10,081 nucleotides of DNA from Candidatus Zixiibacteriota bacterium (lineage in GTDB: Bacteria > Zixibacteria > MSB-5A5 > SM1-73), in NCBI GenBank assembly GCA_023127875.1, contig JAGMFA010000073.1, positions 1 through 10,081 on the forward strand, read 5' to 3'. This document shows positions 1 through 6,837 of the stretch, piece by piece. A program made the translations under genes and the position numbers. Within the stretch, counting starts at the first letter, position 1, and each line of letters starts with the position of its first letter. Under the pieces are notes generated by a model that was given only the letters and a program-made list of their open reading frames with translations, had not been told where the DNA came from and made no database searches.

Positions 1-82
1 TATACCTAATGGCATAATATTTGACAACTTCAGTGAAATGTTATATACCACCCTCAAGGTAAAACATGAACTCTTTGCTGAT

Positions 83-107
83 CGGGCGGGGGTTGAACCC
101 CCGCCCG
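83..107. repeat. Perfect 11-bp G/C-rich hairpin (REP-like)
   Basis: CGGGCGGGGGT at 83-93 and ACCCCCGCCCG at 97-107 are exact reverse complements around a TGA loop. A weaker outer pairing, CTCTT (71-75) with AAGAG (113-117), brackets it. No run of T follows on the + strand, so it is a poor intrinsic terminator in that direction. It looks like a dispersed intergenic palindrome, which is inferred because only one copy is in this window. Confidence 0.75.
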
Positions 108-140
108 AACCAAGAGAATTACCTCGCACCTTTTCAGTGA

Positions 141-169
141 TTGTCATAAATTATGCCGTTTGATATAGT
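141..169 (+). promoter_or_regulatory. Candidate sigma70-type promoter for the GT-C-like gene
   Basis: TTGTCA (141-146) and TATAGT (164-169) are 17 bases apart, each one mismatch from the bacterial consensus. Transcription would start near 176, leaving a leader of about 138 bases before the ATG at 314. In A+T-rich DNA such matches arise by chance, so this is only a candidate. Confidence 0.35.
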
Positions 170-313
170 ATATGCTGGAACCGTCAGTTGATATTTCCAC
201 CCGGGCCGGATGTGAGTCGCAACTGAAGGTAGCATTTGGAAAAAGTGATTAATGATAAGTGTGTAGACGCCCCAGCCGGAGCGTATGCTTGCCTGTCTTT
301 TGTAAGCTGAACC

Positions 314-1921
314 ATGCGTTTGAAACTTTTTAAGCCACGGGATCTTTTGGCTCTTTTGGCCATTTGTCTGATCGGCTTTTTATTGCCTTTCATATGGGGA
401 CGAAAAGGTTTTATTATTTTCGATTTTTCATTAATTGTTGATGGTGGTTGGAGAATTATAAATGGTGAGCTACCGCACATAAATTACATCATGCCCAGTG
501 GTCCAGCCATATTCTACGTGCAAGCATTATTCTACCTAATTTTTGGAGCCAACCTTTACGCAGTATTATTACATACATCACTCTTCAATGCCTTAGCCTC
601 GGGGGTCGGGTTTTATGTGGTGCGAACGCAATCCTCCTTCATTTATGCATCTGTAGCCGGGCTACTTACTTCGGTTTGGTTCTATCTCCCATTTTCCTTC
701 CCCTGGTTTGATACGCTGGCGTTCTTCTTCGTTCTGTTGGCTTTCGTGATATACGAACTTTCACTTTACCGCAACCCAAAAAGTAAAGGGGTATATTCTT
801 TTCTTATTGGCGTCCTTTTGGCATTCGCCTTTTTTAGCAAACAAAACATCGGGGGATTTGCCCTAGTAATCTTCGCTTTACTGCTTTTTGTCCGGGTTGG
901 CTTCCGCGGTTGGAAACAGATTCTTTTATATCTTTTGGGTTTCTTGTCTGTTTTTGCTTGTTACGCCACATTCATCTGGACGCAAGGTGCTTGGGAAAGA
1001 TTTGTGGATAGCTTCTTCGTTAGACCGGCTTTGTTAGGAAGGGTGGGAAGACTTTTTGATTTCTCTCGATGGGTTAACTTCATTTTTAGATGGCCACAAA
1101 TTATGTTGGTGATCTCATTGGCGATCATCACCTGTCATGGTTTTATTTTGCGGCACAAAAGAAAGATCCATAACTTCATAGATTTAGTCGCCTTACTCGT
1201 CTTAAGCGAACTGGCGGCTTTCACCGGAGATGCCTCAAAGTGGATGTTCTTCCCTTATATCGGGATTGTTTTGTGCTTGTATCTTTATCGATACTTAGGC
1301 ACCGCCCCTTCCCAAGCTAAAAAGGCTATGTCAAGACAGAAGGAGAAGACGTTATCTTTGAAGACAACCATTTCCTATCTTATCCTTTTTGCTCTTTTTC
1401 TATTTCTTTTTATCCAGGGTTTGGAAATGGGTACGTCACGCCGTGTAGGAAGCTATTGTTTTGCCAGGCAAGGCTACGACTTCAGTTATGATCTGAAGAC
1501 ACTCAAATTTCGTCCTTTTAAGATGGATCGACAGTTCGGCCCGGAGCTTGATCTCATCGTGGAAAGAGCCAAAACTTTAATTAAACCAGAGGAGAAAGTC
1601 TTTATCTTCCCCAATGCATATCTCCTTTACATGGCACTGGATAAAGTTTCGCCCCAGGTCTTTTCATGGTTTCATCCAGGTCATTCGCTCTTCAACCAAC
1701 TTGGGGATGATAAGCGCCTGGTCCAATCCCTGCAAGATACAAAGCCCGAATGGATGATCTTTGACAAAAAGAACCAGATACATGAACCACATAGTGTGCG
1801 TGGCATGTTCGCTTATTTGCCGAAACTTCTCACATTTGTTGAAGAAAACTATTTTCTGTTTGGAGAAACAGATGGCTATTTGATCCTCCGGTTAAAAGAG
1901 GAGCAAACGCAAAAAAGATAA
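314..1921 (+). CDS. GT-C-like polytopic membrane protein, possible glycosyltransferase
   Basis: This 535-residue protein is very hydrophobic. A first membrane helix covers about residues 10-29. A loop after it has acidic residues D37 and D43 followed by a G-E-L-P-H-I-N-Y-x-M-P-S-G-P stretch. That layout resembles the first external loop of GT-C/family 39 glycosyltransferases (D...G..P..DF..P..P), where acidic residues take part in catalysis. Further helices run to about residue 375, with an S-K-Q-N motif at 175-178 at a helix end, as often seen in this superfamily. The last 150 or so residues are a soluble, probably periplasmic domain. The family would move a sugar from a polyprenyl-phosphate carrier to a lipid, glycan or protein; the acceptor is unknown. 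The ATG at 314 has no clear Shine-Dalgarno sequence, but it gives a normal N-terminus. The gene converges on the TPR membrane protein gene. Membrane location is firm; enzymatic function is inferred. Confidence 0.7.
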   Translation: MRLKLFKPRDLLALLAICLIGFLLPFIWGRKGFIIFDFSLIVDGGWRIINGELPHINYIMPSGPAIFYVQALFYLIFGANLYAVLLHTSLFNALASGVGFYVVRTQSSFIYASVAGLLTSVWFYLPFSFPWFDTLAFFFVLLAFVIYELSLYRNPKSKGVYSFLIGVLLAFAFFSKQNIGGFALVIFALLLFVRVGFRGWKQILLYLLGFLSVFACYATFIWTQGAWERFVDSFFVRPALLGRVGRLFDFSRWVNFIFRWPQIMLVISLAIITCHGFILRHKRKIHNFIDLVALLVLSELAAFTGDASKWMFFPYIGIVLCLYLYRYLGTAPSQAKKAMSRQKEKTLSLKTTISYLILFALFLFLFIQGLEMGTSRRVGSYCFARQGYDFSYDLKTLKFRPFKMDRQFGPELDLIVERAKTLIKPEEKVFIFPNAYLLYMALDKVSPQVFSWFHPGHSLFNQLGDDKRLVQSLQDTKPEWMIFDKKNQIHEPHSVRGMFAYLPKLLTFVEENYFLFGETDGYLILRLKEEQTQKR

Positions 1922-2018
1922 GTGAAACCCAAAAAGATGAAAGACGTTTAATAAGGAAAATTTCGAATAGCCTTGTCTTCAACAAAACATATCCAACCTA
2001 AGAATGGTTACAATGAAA

Positions 2019-2054
2019 GATGTAGAGGTGGAGCTTTAGCTCCATCCCTGCATC
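2019..2054. repeat. Imperfect 16-bp palindrome between convergent genes
   Basis: The core TGGAGC-TTTA-GCTCCA extends outward to GATG (2019-2022) and CATC (2051-2054). That makes a 16-bp stem with one A-C mismatch and two G-U pairs if transcribed. It lies in the 158-base gap between the ends of the two convergent membrane protein genes and could act on transcripts from either side. Neither flank has a convincing T run, so a terminator role is uncertain. It looks like a dispersed REP-like element. Confidence 0.65.
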
Positions 2055-2079
2055 TGGAAAAATTATATAGCTTTGGCGT

Positions 2080-4287
2080 TCACTTTTTTAGGTGCTTCTC
2101 CAAGTCCTTTAGGTTTTGGATAGCGAGAGAATCGGCGGGATTGACCCTGAGAATATGTTCCCACGCCTGCTCGGCATTTTCAAAATCGCCCAGTCTGACG
2201 TATGCCAGTCCCAAAAGATCGTAAGCTTCCAGATACTCAGGTGTTAACTCAATGATTCGTAAGGCAGAGGATGCAGCCATATCCGGCTGATTGGTTGAAT
2301 AGTATGAGGCTGCCAGTTCATAAAGGAAGTCCGGATTGTCCCCCAAAAATGGGGAAGCCTGCTTCAGATAGGGGAGGGCTTTGGCATACTCCTCCCTCTT
2401 TACGTAGATATTGCCCATCATCCAATTGGCTTTAGGATACAAAGGATCTATTTTGAAAAGGGTATCTAAGACTAAAATAGCCTGATCGAATTTTTGCTTT
2501 TTGTGATAATACCTGGCTAAGTTAAAATAATTACGTCCCTCATAGGGGTTTCTCTCAATACCTCTCTGATACACCTTTGACACCTCCTCCGTTAACCCTG
2601 CAAATTTCAGGATGCGAGCGATCTTGGTCAGATTATAGTTGGTCTCGTCCACCGGATGAGGGTCGTTCTCCTGAATCAACAGGTAACGATCAACTGATCT
2701 TGAGTGATGTGCATTGATCAATACCCAGGGAACGGTGTGGAAAAGACTGAACCAGATGAAGACCAATCCCCAGGCTTTGAATCTCTTTCCTGCAGACATT
2801 TTAGGGTGGGGATCGGCGGACTGCGGACTTGTCCTGAGCGGAGTCGAAGGACTGTGGACTGCGGACGGTTTTTCACCCCATCTCAGAAAAAGAAGCACCC
2901 CCAGCAACCCAAAGAAAGAGGCAGGAGCCGATCTTAAATCCCAATCAGCGCTACCCAAGGTGAAGTTGAAGACAAAAAGATAGATTAAGGCAAAGGAGAT
3001 GGCAAGGATTAAGAAATTGGTCAATCTATCTTCAAATCCTCTGCGGGATCTCGGTTGGGTCAAATGACCATAGAACCTGAATCTGATCTTAAAGAAAAGG
3101 AAAAAAATTAAAAGAGAGATGCCTAAAGGAGAAAGCAGAAGGAGCTGGTTTAAAAACTCGGAGATATGAGCCAGGGAGAACATGCCGAAAGGATAACTTG
3201 CTGGAGTTTTTAAGGGGAGGATGAAAATACCCTTGCCGGTATTTTGCAAACCGATGGCAACTACCAAAATCCAGGAAACGACTAAAAATGAAGCAAGAAC
3301 CAAAGCCGCCAGGATGAAAGCATTTGATATGGTCTTGGTCCATGAAATTTCTTTTCTTAAACGAACCTTTCGCTTCTTTGCAGATGCAGGCGGTGCGGTT
3401 ACGTCTTTGAGGCTGGGTGAGGAGACTTTATCCGCTCTAATCCTACTTCGGCGTTCCCATAGAAGGTAAATAAATGAGGGGAGAAAAACCAGAGAGGCGA
3501 TATGCAAACCGATGCTTATCACAAAGGCTAAAAGGGCGGGAAGTATGTTAATCTTTCCAGAAAGATACAGGGCGGCAAACAGAATGTAAGCTAAAAGCAC
3601 CACCTGAAGGATGGAGTAGCTTTCCACATAACCGAAGAAAAGCTCTATCGAACCCAAAGAGACTAAAAAGAAAAAGATCAAAACTTTCCCAAAGCCAGTT
3701 TTCCCCAGAAGAGAGGATAACTTCAACGAAAGAAAAACGAAAACGCCTCCACACAGGATGCTTATGATCGAATAGGTGAGCTCTGGAGTCCAACTGGGGA
3801 TGAGCTTAATTATCACCCGATGTACCACCAGATGAATAAATCCGTCCAACCATTCCTGTAGATGAAGCCGCCCTTGGGGCAAGTCTCTAATGCGAAAATA
3901 TCCATCTCCCAAAAGATGAAGCCTGGTTCGGAAAATCCAGAAGATGGGAAGGGAGAAAAGGCTTAGGATAAGAAAGGTTTTGTTCTGTCCTAATGAAGCA
4001 AATGGTTTTTTAATCTTTTTTGCCAGAGCTTCCAGTTTTTCATAGAGGATCTCTCCCACGGCAGGGATCAAAACAGCTAAAGTTACCAAAGTCAACATCC
4101 ATCCTATCCAGGCGGGGAAGAAGTGGTAAAAATGAACACCCCACATGTAGGCGGGAGCTATATAGATGGTGAGCAGATGGGATAGGATCAGAATACCCGT
4201 CCAGGGGAGGAAAACTCGCTCAAAGAGTTTCCAGGAAACTTCTCTGTTAACTCCGGAGCCTTTCTTTTTCGAATCGATTTTTTTCAT
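2080..4287 (-). CDS. Polytopic membrane protein with C-terminal TPR domain
   Basis: The 735-residue product (from the ATG at 4287) has about ten or more membrane helices up to residue 525 or so, then a soluble tetratricopeptide domain. Four TPR units are readable at about 585-618, 619-652, 653-686 and 687-720, with the usual small/aromatic pattern and D-P or T-P ends. TPRs bind partner proteins. A G-D-G-Y-F-R-I-R-D motif at about 127-135 follows an early helix and recalls the acidic first loop of GT-C enzymes, so it may be a glycosyltransferase or an assembly factor; no substrate can be named. A TTG seven codons upstream (4308) is in frame, but ATG-Met-Lys-Lys is preferred. Neither start has a clear Shine-Dalgarno sequence. 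A minus-strand TATAAT lies at 4362-4357 without a good -35. A basic, probably cytoplasmic loop follows the mid-protein helices. A second loop, near residues 473-503, is encoded by an inserted palindromic repeat. Confidence 0.75.
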   Translation of the reverse strand: MKKIDSKKKGSGVNREVSWKLFERVFLPWTGILILSHLLTIYIAPAYMWGVHFYHFFPAWIGWMLTLVTLAVLIPAVGEILYEKLEALAKKIKKPFASLGQNKTFLILSLFSLPIFWIFRTRLHLLGDGYFRIRDLPQGRLHLQEWLDGFIHLVVHRVIIKLIPSWTPELTYSIISILCGGVFVFLSLKLSSLLGKTGFGKVLIFFFLVSLGSIELFFGYVESYSILQVVLLAYILFAALYLSGKINILPALLAFVISIGLHIASLVFLPSFIYLLWERRSRIRADKVSSPSLKDVTAPPASAKKRKVRLRKEISWTKTISNAFILAALVLASFLVVSWILVVAIGLQNTGKGIFILPLKTPASYPFGMFSLAHISEFLNQLLLLSPLGISLLIFFLFFKIRFRFYGHLTQPRSRRGFEDRLTNFLILAISFALIYLFVFNFTLGSADWDLRSAPASFFGLLGVLLFLRWGEKPSAVHSPSTPLRTSPQSADPHPKMSAGKRFKAWGLVFIWFSLFHTVPWVLINAHHSRSVDRYLLIQENDPHPVDETNYNLTKIARILKFAGLTEEVSKVYQRGIERNPYEGRNYFNLARYYHKKQKFDQAILVLDTLFKIDPLYPKANWMMGNIYVKREEYAKALPYLKQASPFLGDNPDFLYELAASYYSTNQPDMAASSALRIIELTPEYLEAYDLLGLAYVRLGDFENAEQAWEHILRVNPADSLAIQNLKDLEKHLKK
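2818..2866. repeat. Palindromic repeat lying inside the TPR membrane protein gene
   Basis: A core GTCCTgagcggagtcgaAGGAC (2831-2852) is an imperfect palindrome with 5-bp arms. It is flanked by an exact 11-bp direct repeat GGACTGCGGAC at 2818-2828 and 2856-2866. Read on the minus strand it encodes P-S-T-P-L-R-T-S-P (from residue 480), a low-complexity stretch unlike the surrounding hydrophobic sequence. Peptides of the S-T-P-L-R type are a familiar sign of this kind of intergenic repeat being translated. The reading frame stays open through it, and it falls in a loop between two predicted membrane helices. Confidence 0.75.
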
Positions 4288-4432
4288 ATCTATGAAACTT
4301 ATGGACAAAAGTTTAGCCTGTTTTCATATTTCATAGGTTGGCGTTTGTAATATATCATTATATCTATCGGCTGTCAGGCTGGAACATTGATAGGACATCT
4401 CTCAAGATTTTTTGGAGAAAGGAGTGGGTAGC

Positions 4433-4453
4433 CGTCCCGCCTAAGGCGGGACG
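4433..4453. repeat. Perfect 9-bp G/C hairpin upstream of alr
   Basis: CGTCCCGCC (4433-4441) and GGCGGGACG (4445-4453) pair exactly around a TAA loop. It lies in the divergent gap between the TPR membrane protein gene and alr, ahead of the alr promoter, and has no T run after it. It is probably another dispersed palindrome. The G/C motif resembles the CCCCGCC-TTT-GGCGGGG hairpin at 7920-7936 but is not the same sequence. The rest of the gap (4309-4569) shows no gene. Confidence 0.65.
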
Positions 4454-4497
4454 AAGTGGGGCCGAAAAAATGGGGAAACTCCACTACCTGATTTCAC

Positions 4498-4526
4498 TTG
4501 ACAACCCGGTTAAATTTGGATATATA
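4498..4526 (+). promoter_or_regulatory. Sigma70-type promoter for alr
   Basis: A perfect -35 TTGACA (4498-4503) is followed after exactly 17 bases by TATATA (4521-4526). Transcription would start near 4533, giving a leader of about 35 bases before the alr ATG. Strength of match, spacing and position all suit the gene. No operator or riboswitch is evident. Confidence 0.7.
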
Positions 4527-4569
4527 GTCAATGTCCATAATCTATTGACTTCCGACTGTGGAGAACTTG

Positions 4570-5736
4570 ATGGTAACAAGCGATAACAACTTTCTCAGAC
4601 CCGCATATTTAGAGATCGATCTGGATGCTGTCGCCTTCAACGTGCGAAATATTAAAAAGAAACTGGGTCAGGGTGTGGAGTTGATGGTTATAGTGAAAGC
4701 AGACGGATACGGTCATGGAGCTTATCCGGTGGCTTGCGTGGCTTTGGAAAATGGAGCCGACTCTTTAGGGGTGGCTATTTTGGAGGAGGGGGTCCAGCTC
4801 AGAGACAAGAGAATAAAAGCTCCCATTGCTAATCTGTATCCTGAGCCGCACCAGCGGGCAGAAAAAATCGTGGAATACGATTTAGAACAGGTGGTCACCG
4901 ATCTGAAACTGGTGAAAAATCTCTCGCAGGAAGCTTTAAAACAAAACAAATCCTGCAATGTCTACATTGAGATAGATACCGGGCTGGGTCGTTATGGGGT
5001 GCTGCCTGAGGATACAAGAGCGTTAGCAAAGAAAATAAAAACGCTTCCCAACATTCGTCTGAAAGGCGTTTTGTCCCAATTCTCCACCGCGGATGCGAGG
5101 AAAAAGGATTTCGCCTACGAACAGTTGGGAGTTTTCAAAAATGCTCTGGATGACCTCAAAGCTCATTCAAATCACATACCCATCACCTCGATAGCCAATT
5201 CCGGAGCGGTGCTGGATATACCTGCCAGCTATTTTAATCAAGTAAGGGTAGGACATTTGCTTTATGGGCTTTACCCTTCATCTGAAACCTCTGAATCCAT
5301 CCGGGTGAAGCCAGCCATGAGTTTGAAAAGCAGGGTGCTATTTATAAAAGAGGTTGAAAAAGGAACTCCCGTCAGCTACGGCAAAACCTACGTCGCCAAA
5401 AAGAAAACCAAAATCGCCACCATCCCCTTAGGATATGCGGATGGATACAGCCGACTGCTTTCCAACAAGGGCGAGGTCTTAATCAGAGGGAAGAGAGCAA
5501 AGGTGGTGGGGCGGGTGTGCATGGATGCTTTCATGGTGGATGTAAGCCATATCCCCAATGTGAAGGTAGGAGACGAGGTGGTGGTGATGGGAAAACAGGG
5601 AAAAGACGAAATCACCGCCCACGATCTGGGCAGGTGGACCAACACTTTTGCCTACGAGATCATGACCCGCATGGGGAAGAGACTGCCTGTGGTTTATAAA
5701 CAGAGAACAAAGAAAAGTAGGTCAAGCATCCCGTAG
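4570..5736 (+). CDS. alr: Alanine racemase
   Basis: This PLP-dependent enzyme interconverts L- and D-alanine in the cytoplasm, supplying D-Ala for murein stem peptides. The N-terminal barrel carries the PLP lysine in V-K-A-D-G-Y-G-H-G (K43). V-R-V-G-H-L-L-Y-G holds the arginine that contacts the cofactor ring nitrogen. The second catalytic base is the tyrosine of P-L-G-Y-A-D-G-Y (Y289), and the C-M-D-x-F-M-V-D substrate-loop motif follows. At 388 residues the length is normal and the key residues are intact. I chose the ATG at 4570 over an in-frame GTG at 4558 because GGAG (4560-4563) lies six bases before the ATG and overlaps the GTG codon. A good promoter lies just upstream. The last five residues (R-S-S-I-P) and the stop codon lie within a palindromic repeat, so the tail was probably altered by that element. 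Confidence 0.96.
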   Translation: MVTSDNNFLRPAYLEIDLDAVAFNVRNIKKKLGQGVELMVIVKADGYGHGAYPVACVALENGADSLGVAILEEGVQLRDKRIKAPIANLYPEPHQRAEKIVEYDLEQVVTDLKLVKNLSQEALKQNKSCNVYIEIDTGLGRYGVLPEDTRALAKKIKTLPNIRLKGVLSQFSTADARKKDFAYEQLGVFKNALDDLKAHSNHIPITSIANSGAVLDIPASYFNQVRVGHLLYGLYPSSETSESIRVKPAMSLKSRVLFIKEVEKGTPVSYGKTYVAKKKTKIATIPLGYADGYSRLLSNKGEVLIRGKRAKVVGRVCMDAFMVDVSHIPNVKVGDEVVVMGKQGKDEITAHDLGRWTNTFAYEIMTRMGKRLPVVYKQRTKKSRSSIP

Positions 5737-5784
5737 GGTGCTTGACAAAGAAGTGTCAAGCAGGCTTCGCCATGGTTGACCTAC
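5717..5784. repeat. Nested palindromic element overlapping the alr stop codon
   Basis: Outer arms GTAGGTCAA (5717-5725) and TTGACCTAC (5776-5784) are exact reverse complements. Inside them, GTCAAGCA (5721-5728) pairs with TGCTTGAC (5739-5746). Alternatively CTTGACA (5741-5747) pairs with TGTCAAG (5754-5760), and a small GGC-TTC-GCC hairpin sits at 5763-5771. The alternatives are mutually exclusive, so the RNA or DNA could take more than one fold. The alr stop (5734-5736) is the TAG in the first loop. No clear T run follows. Confidence 0.7.
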
Positions 5785-5797
5785 ATGGCTATTAAAT

Positions 5798-6622
5798 ATG
5801 AGATTTTTAAGGTTTTTTCCTATTCTCTTAATTATTACATCTACTTCCTTTGGTGGGTGCATTACCGAATCTCAGAAGACATTTATCTATGAAATTACAC
5901 ATCTTGGCCCTGGAGGAGGGACAGGATTTGTAATAAGCGATAGTCTCCTTGGTTTTGTTCTTGTTACTTGCAAACATATTGTCCAGGATAGTGCGGGCAA
6001 TTTTGTTGATTCAGTTTTCATTAGACAAAACAAAGTGTTATCAACCGGACAAACGGTTTCTGATACCACTCAGTTTGTATTACGCTTGAAGGTAAATGGT
6101 CGCAGGTATTTAGCCGAACATTCTAACTCAGACATTGATTTAGTAATGATTCCAATTCTATCTTTTAATATAACCAAGCCACCAGATGGGTTTCTCATTG
6201 GGCTACCTTCATATAAAATTTTAAGTAAAGAGGAAATGAGTAAATTAGATATCAATGAAGGAACAGATGTTGAATTGATAGGCTTTTCTCTATCCTCTTC
6301 GTTAATCAAAGACAGTACACATTATCATTTTTCCAGATTTGGAAAAATTGGACTGTATACTACGAACGAATTTACTTTGCAAATTGACAGCAAGCGTAGA
6401 ACAGCTAATTATATTTTATTGGATATGAGCATTAGACCTGGGGATAGCGGATCTCCTATTTTTGCTCACATTGACACGAATAGAACGTATTTGATTGGTT
6501 TCGTTTCTGCAACCAACATAGGAAGAGAGATAGGTATTGGATATCCAGTCTACTACTTGTATGACTTGATAAAAATAGTTAGCGACAAGTTCCGTGCTGC
6601 GCTGGAAGAAAAGAAAAAATAG
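5798..6622 (+). CDS. Trypsin-like serine protease, predicted lipoprotein
   Basis: This 274-residue protein starts with a short basic region and a hydrophobic stretch ending in S-F-G-G-C, a plausible lipobox with C21 as the lipidated residue. The mature protein would be anchored at a membrane facing outward. A chymotrypsin-fold protease follows with a full triad: H60 in V-T-C-K-H-I-V, D114 in D-I-D-L-V-M-I, and S217 in P-G-D-S-G-S-P. G-G-G-T-G-F-V-I at 39-46 is the usual first strand. There is no PDZ domain, so it differs from HtrA/Deg proteases, and its substrate is unknown. The ATG at 5798 has no visible Shine-Dalgarno sequence and no clear promoter; it may be read from alr. The gene is more A+T-rich than its neighbours: two 60-base rows (6001, 6361) count 33% and 30% G+C, against 48% for a row of alr (5401). 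This suggests separate acquisition. It ends shortly before an intrinsic terminator. Confidence 0.8.
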   Translation: MRFLRFFPILLIITSTSFGGCITESQKTFIYEITHLGPGGGTGFVISDSLLGFVLVTCKHIVQDSAGNFVDSVFIRQNKVLSTGQTVSDTTQFVLRLKVNGRRYLAEHSNSDIDLVMIPILSFNITKPPDGFLIGLPSYKILSKEEMSKLDINEGTDVELIGFSLSSSLIKDSTHYHFSRFGKIGLYTTNEFTLQIDSKRRTANYILLDMSIRPGDSGSPIFAHIDTNRTYLIGFVSATNIGREIGIGYPVYYLYDLIKIVSDKFRAALEEKKK

Positions 6623-6670
6623 CAGGTGAGGAGAATATCACACCCAGAACTGAGATAGGCTACGAGAATT

Positions 6671-6705
6671 AAATTTCTCACTTTGTATAAAGTGGGAAAT
6701 TTTTT
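6671..6705 (+). terminator. Rho-independent terminator after the protease gene
   Basis: Fourteen-base arms at 6671-6684 and 6689-6702 pair fully (one G-U) around a GTAT loop, and the 3' arm runs into TTTTTT (6700-6705). The stem is A+T-rich, so it may be moderate in strength. It lies about 50 bases after the protease stop and just before the next promoter, marking a transcript boundary. Confidence 0.7.
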
Positions 6706-6707
6706 AC

Positions 6708-6736
6708 TTGACGAACTTCTCTCTGCAGGGTAAAAT
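6708..6736 (+). promoter_or_regulatory. Sigma70-type promoter for the dipeptide epimerase gene
   Basis: TTGACG (6708-6713) and TAAAAT (6731-6736) are exactly 17 bases apart, each one mismatch from consensus. They directly follow the preceding terminator. The start would be near 6743, giving a leader of about 95 bases that includes the whole stem-loop repeat at 6767-6826. Confidence 0.65.
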
Positions 6737-6766
6737 TAACCCCGAAGTGAAAATAAATTCACTAAA

Positions 6767-6826
6767 ACCTCTCCCCCTGTTTCCCCCTCTCCATGAAATG
6801 GAGAGGGGGATTAAAGGGGGTGAGGT
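6767..6826. repeat. Long two-tier palindrome in the epimerase gene leader
   Basis: The inner stem CCCCCTCTCCAT (6783-6794) pairs exactly with ATGGAGAGGGGG (6798-6809) around a GAA loop. The outer arms ACCTCTCCCCCT (6767-6778) and AGGGGGTGAGGT (6815-6826) pair with one mismatch. Similar CCTCTCC/GGAGAGG palindromes are common dispersed repeats in many bacterial genomes. The 3' arm ends one base before the Shine-Dalgarno sequence of the epimerase gene, and an ATG (6793) lies within the inner hairpin. Confidence 0.8.
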
Positions 6827-6827
6827 C

Positions 6828-6833
6828 AGGAAG
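6828..6833 (+). promoter_or_regulatory. Ribosome binding site that fixes the epimerase start
   Basis: AGGAAG sits four bases before the ATG at 6838 (AGGA at six bases), a normal arrangement. It argues against the in-frame ATG at 6793, which lies inside the palindromic repeat and has no such site. Confidence 0.6.
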
Positions 6834-6837
6834 ATCT

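Larger units (their letters stand above)
1..313. other. Non-coding region upstream of the first membrane protein gene
   Basis: No convincing gene is seen in these 313 bases. The stretch holds a perfect G/C hairpin at 83-107, a candidate promoter at 141-169 and an A+T-rich left end. A second promoter-like pair lies at 21-49 (TTGACA, then TATACC after 17 bases), but the hairpin would separate it from the gene. An imperfect short palindrome (ACGC...GCGT) is visible near 268-285. The minus-strand reading frame that overlaps 184-480 is the antisense of the GT-C-like gene and has no family character. Confidence 0.6.

Noticed and set aside
184..480. Minus-strand reading frame of 98 codons overlapping the start of the GT-C-like gene
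   Set aside because: It is antisense to a clearly hydrophobic membrane protein start, has no family features and no ribosome binding site of note.
2704..2983. Two overlapping plus-strand reading frames opposite the TPR membrane protein gene
   Set aside because: They run through the palindromic repeat in antisense and look like shadow frames; the minus-strand protein is coherent throughout.
4558..4569. GTG at 4558 as the alr start
   Set aside because: GGAG at 4560-4563 overlaps that codon and is correctly spaced for the ATG at 4570; the extra four residues are not conserved in the family as far as I know.
4338..4586. Plus-strand frame of 82 codons in the gap before alr
   Set aside because: It spans the G/C hairpin and the alr promoter and shows no recognisable protein features.
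6793..6837. ATG at 6793 as the epimerase start
   Set aside because: It lies in the perfect hairpin of a repeat and would add 15 residues translated from that repeat; the ATG at 6838 has a proper ribosome binding site and gives a normal family N-terminus.
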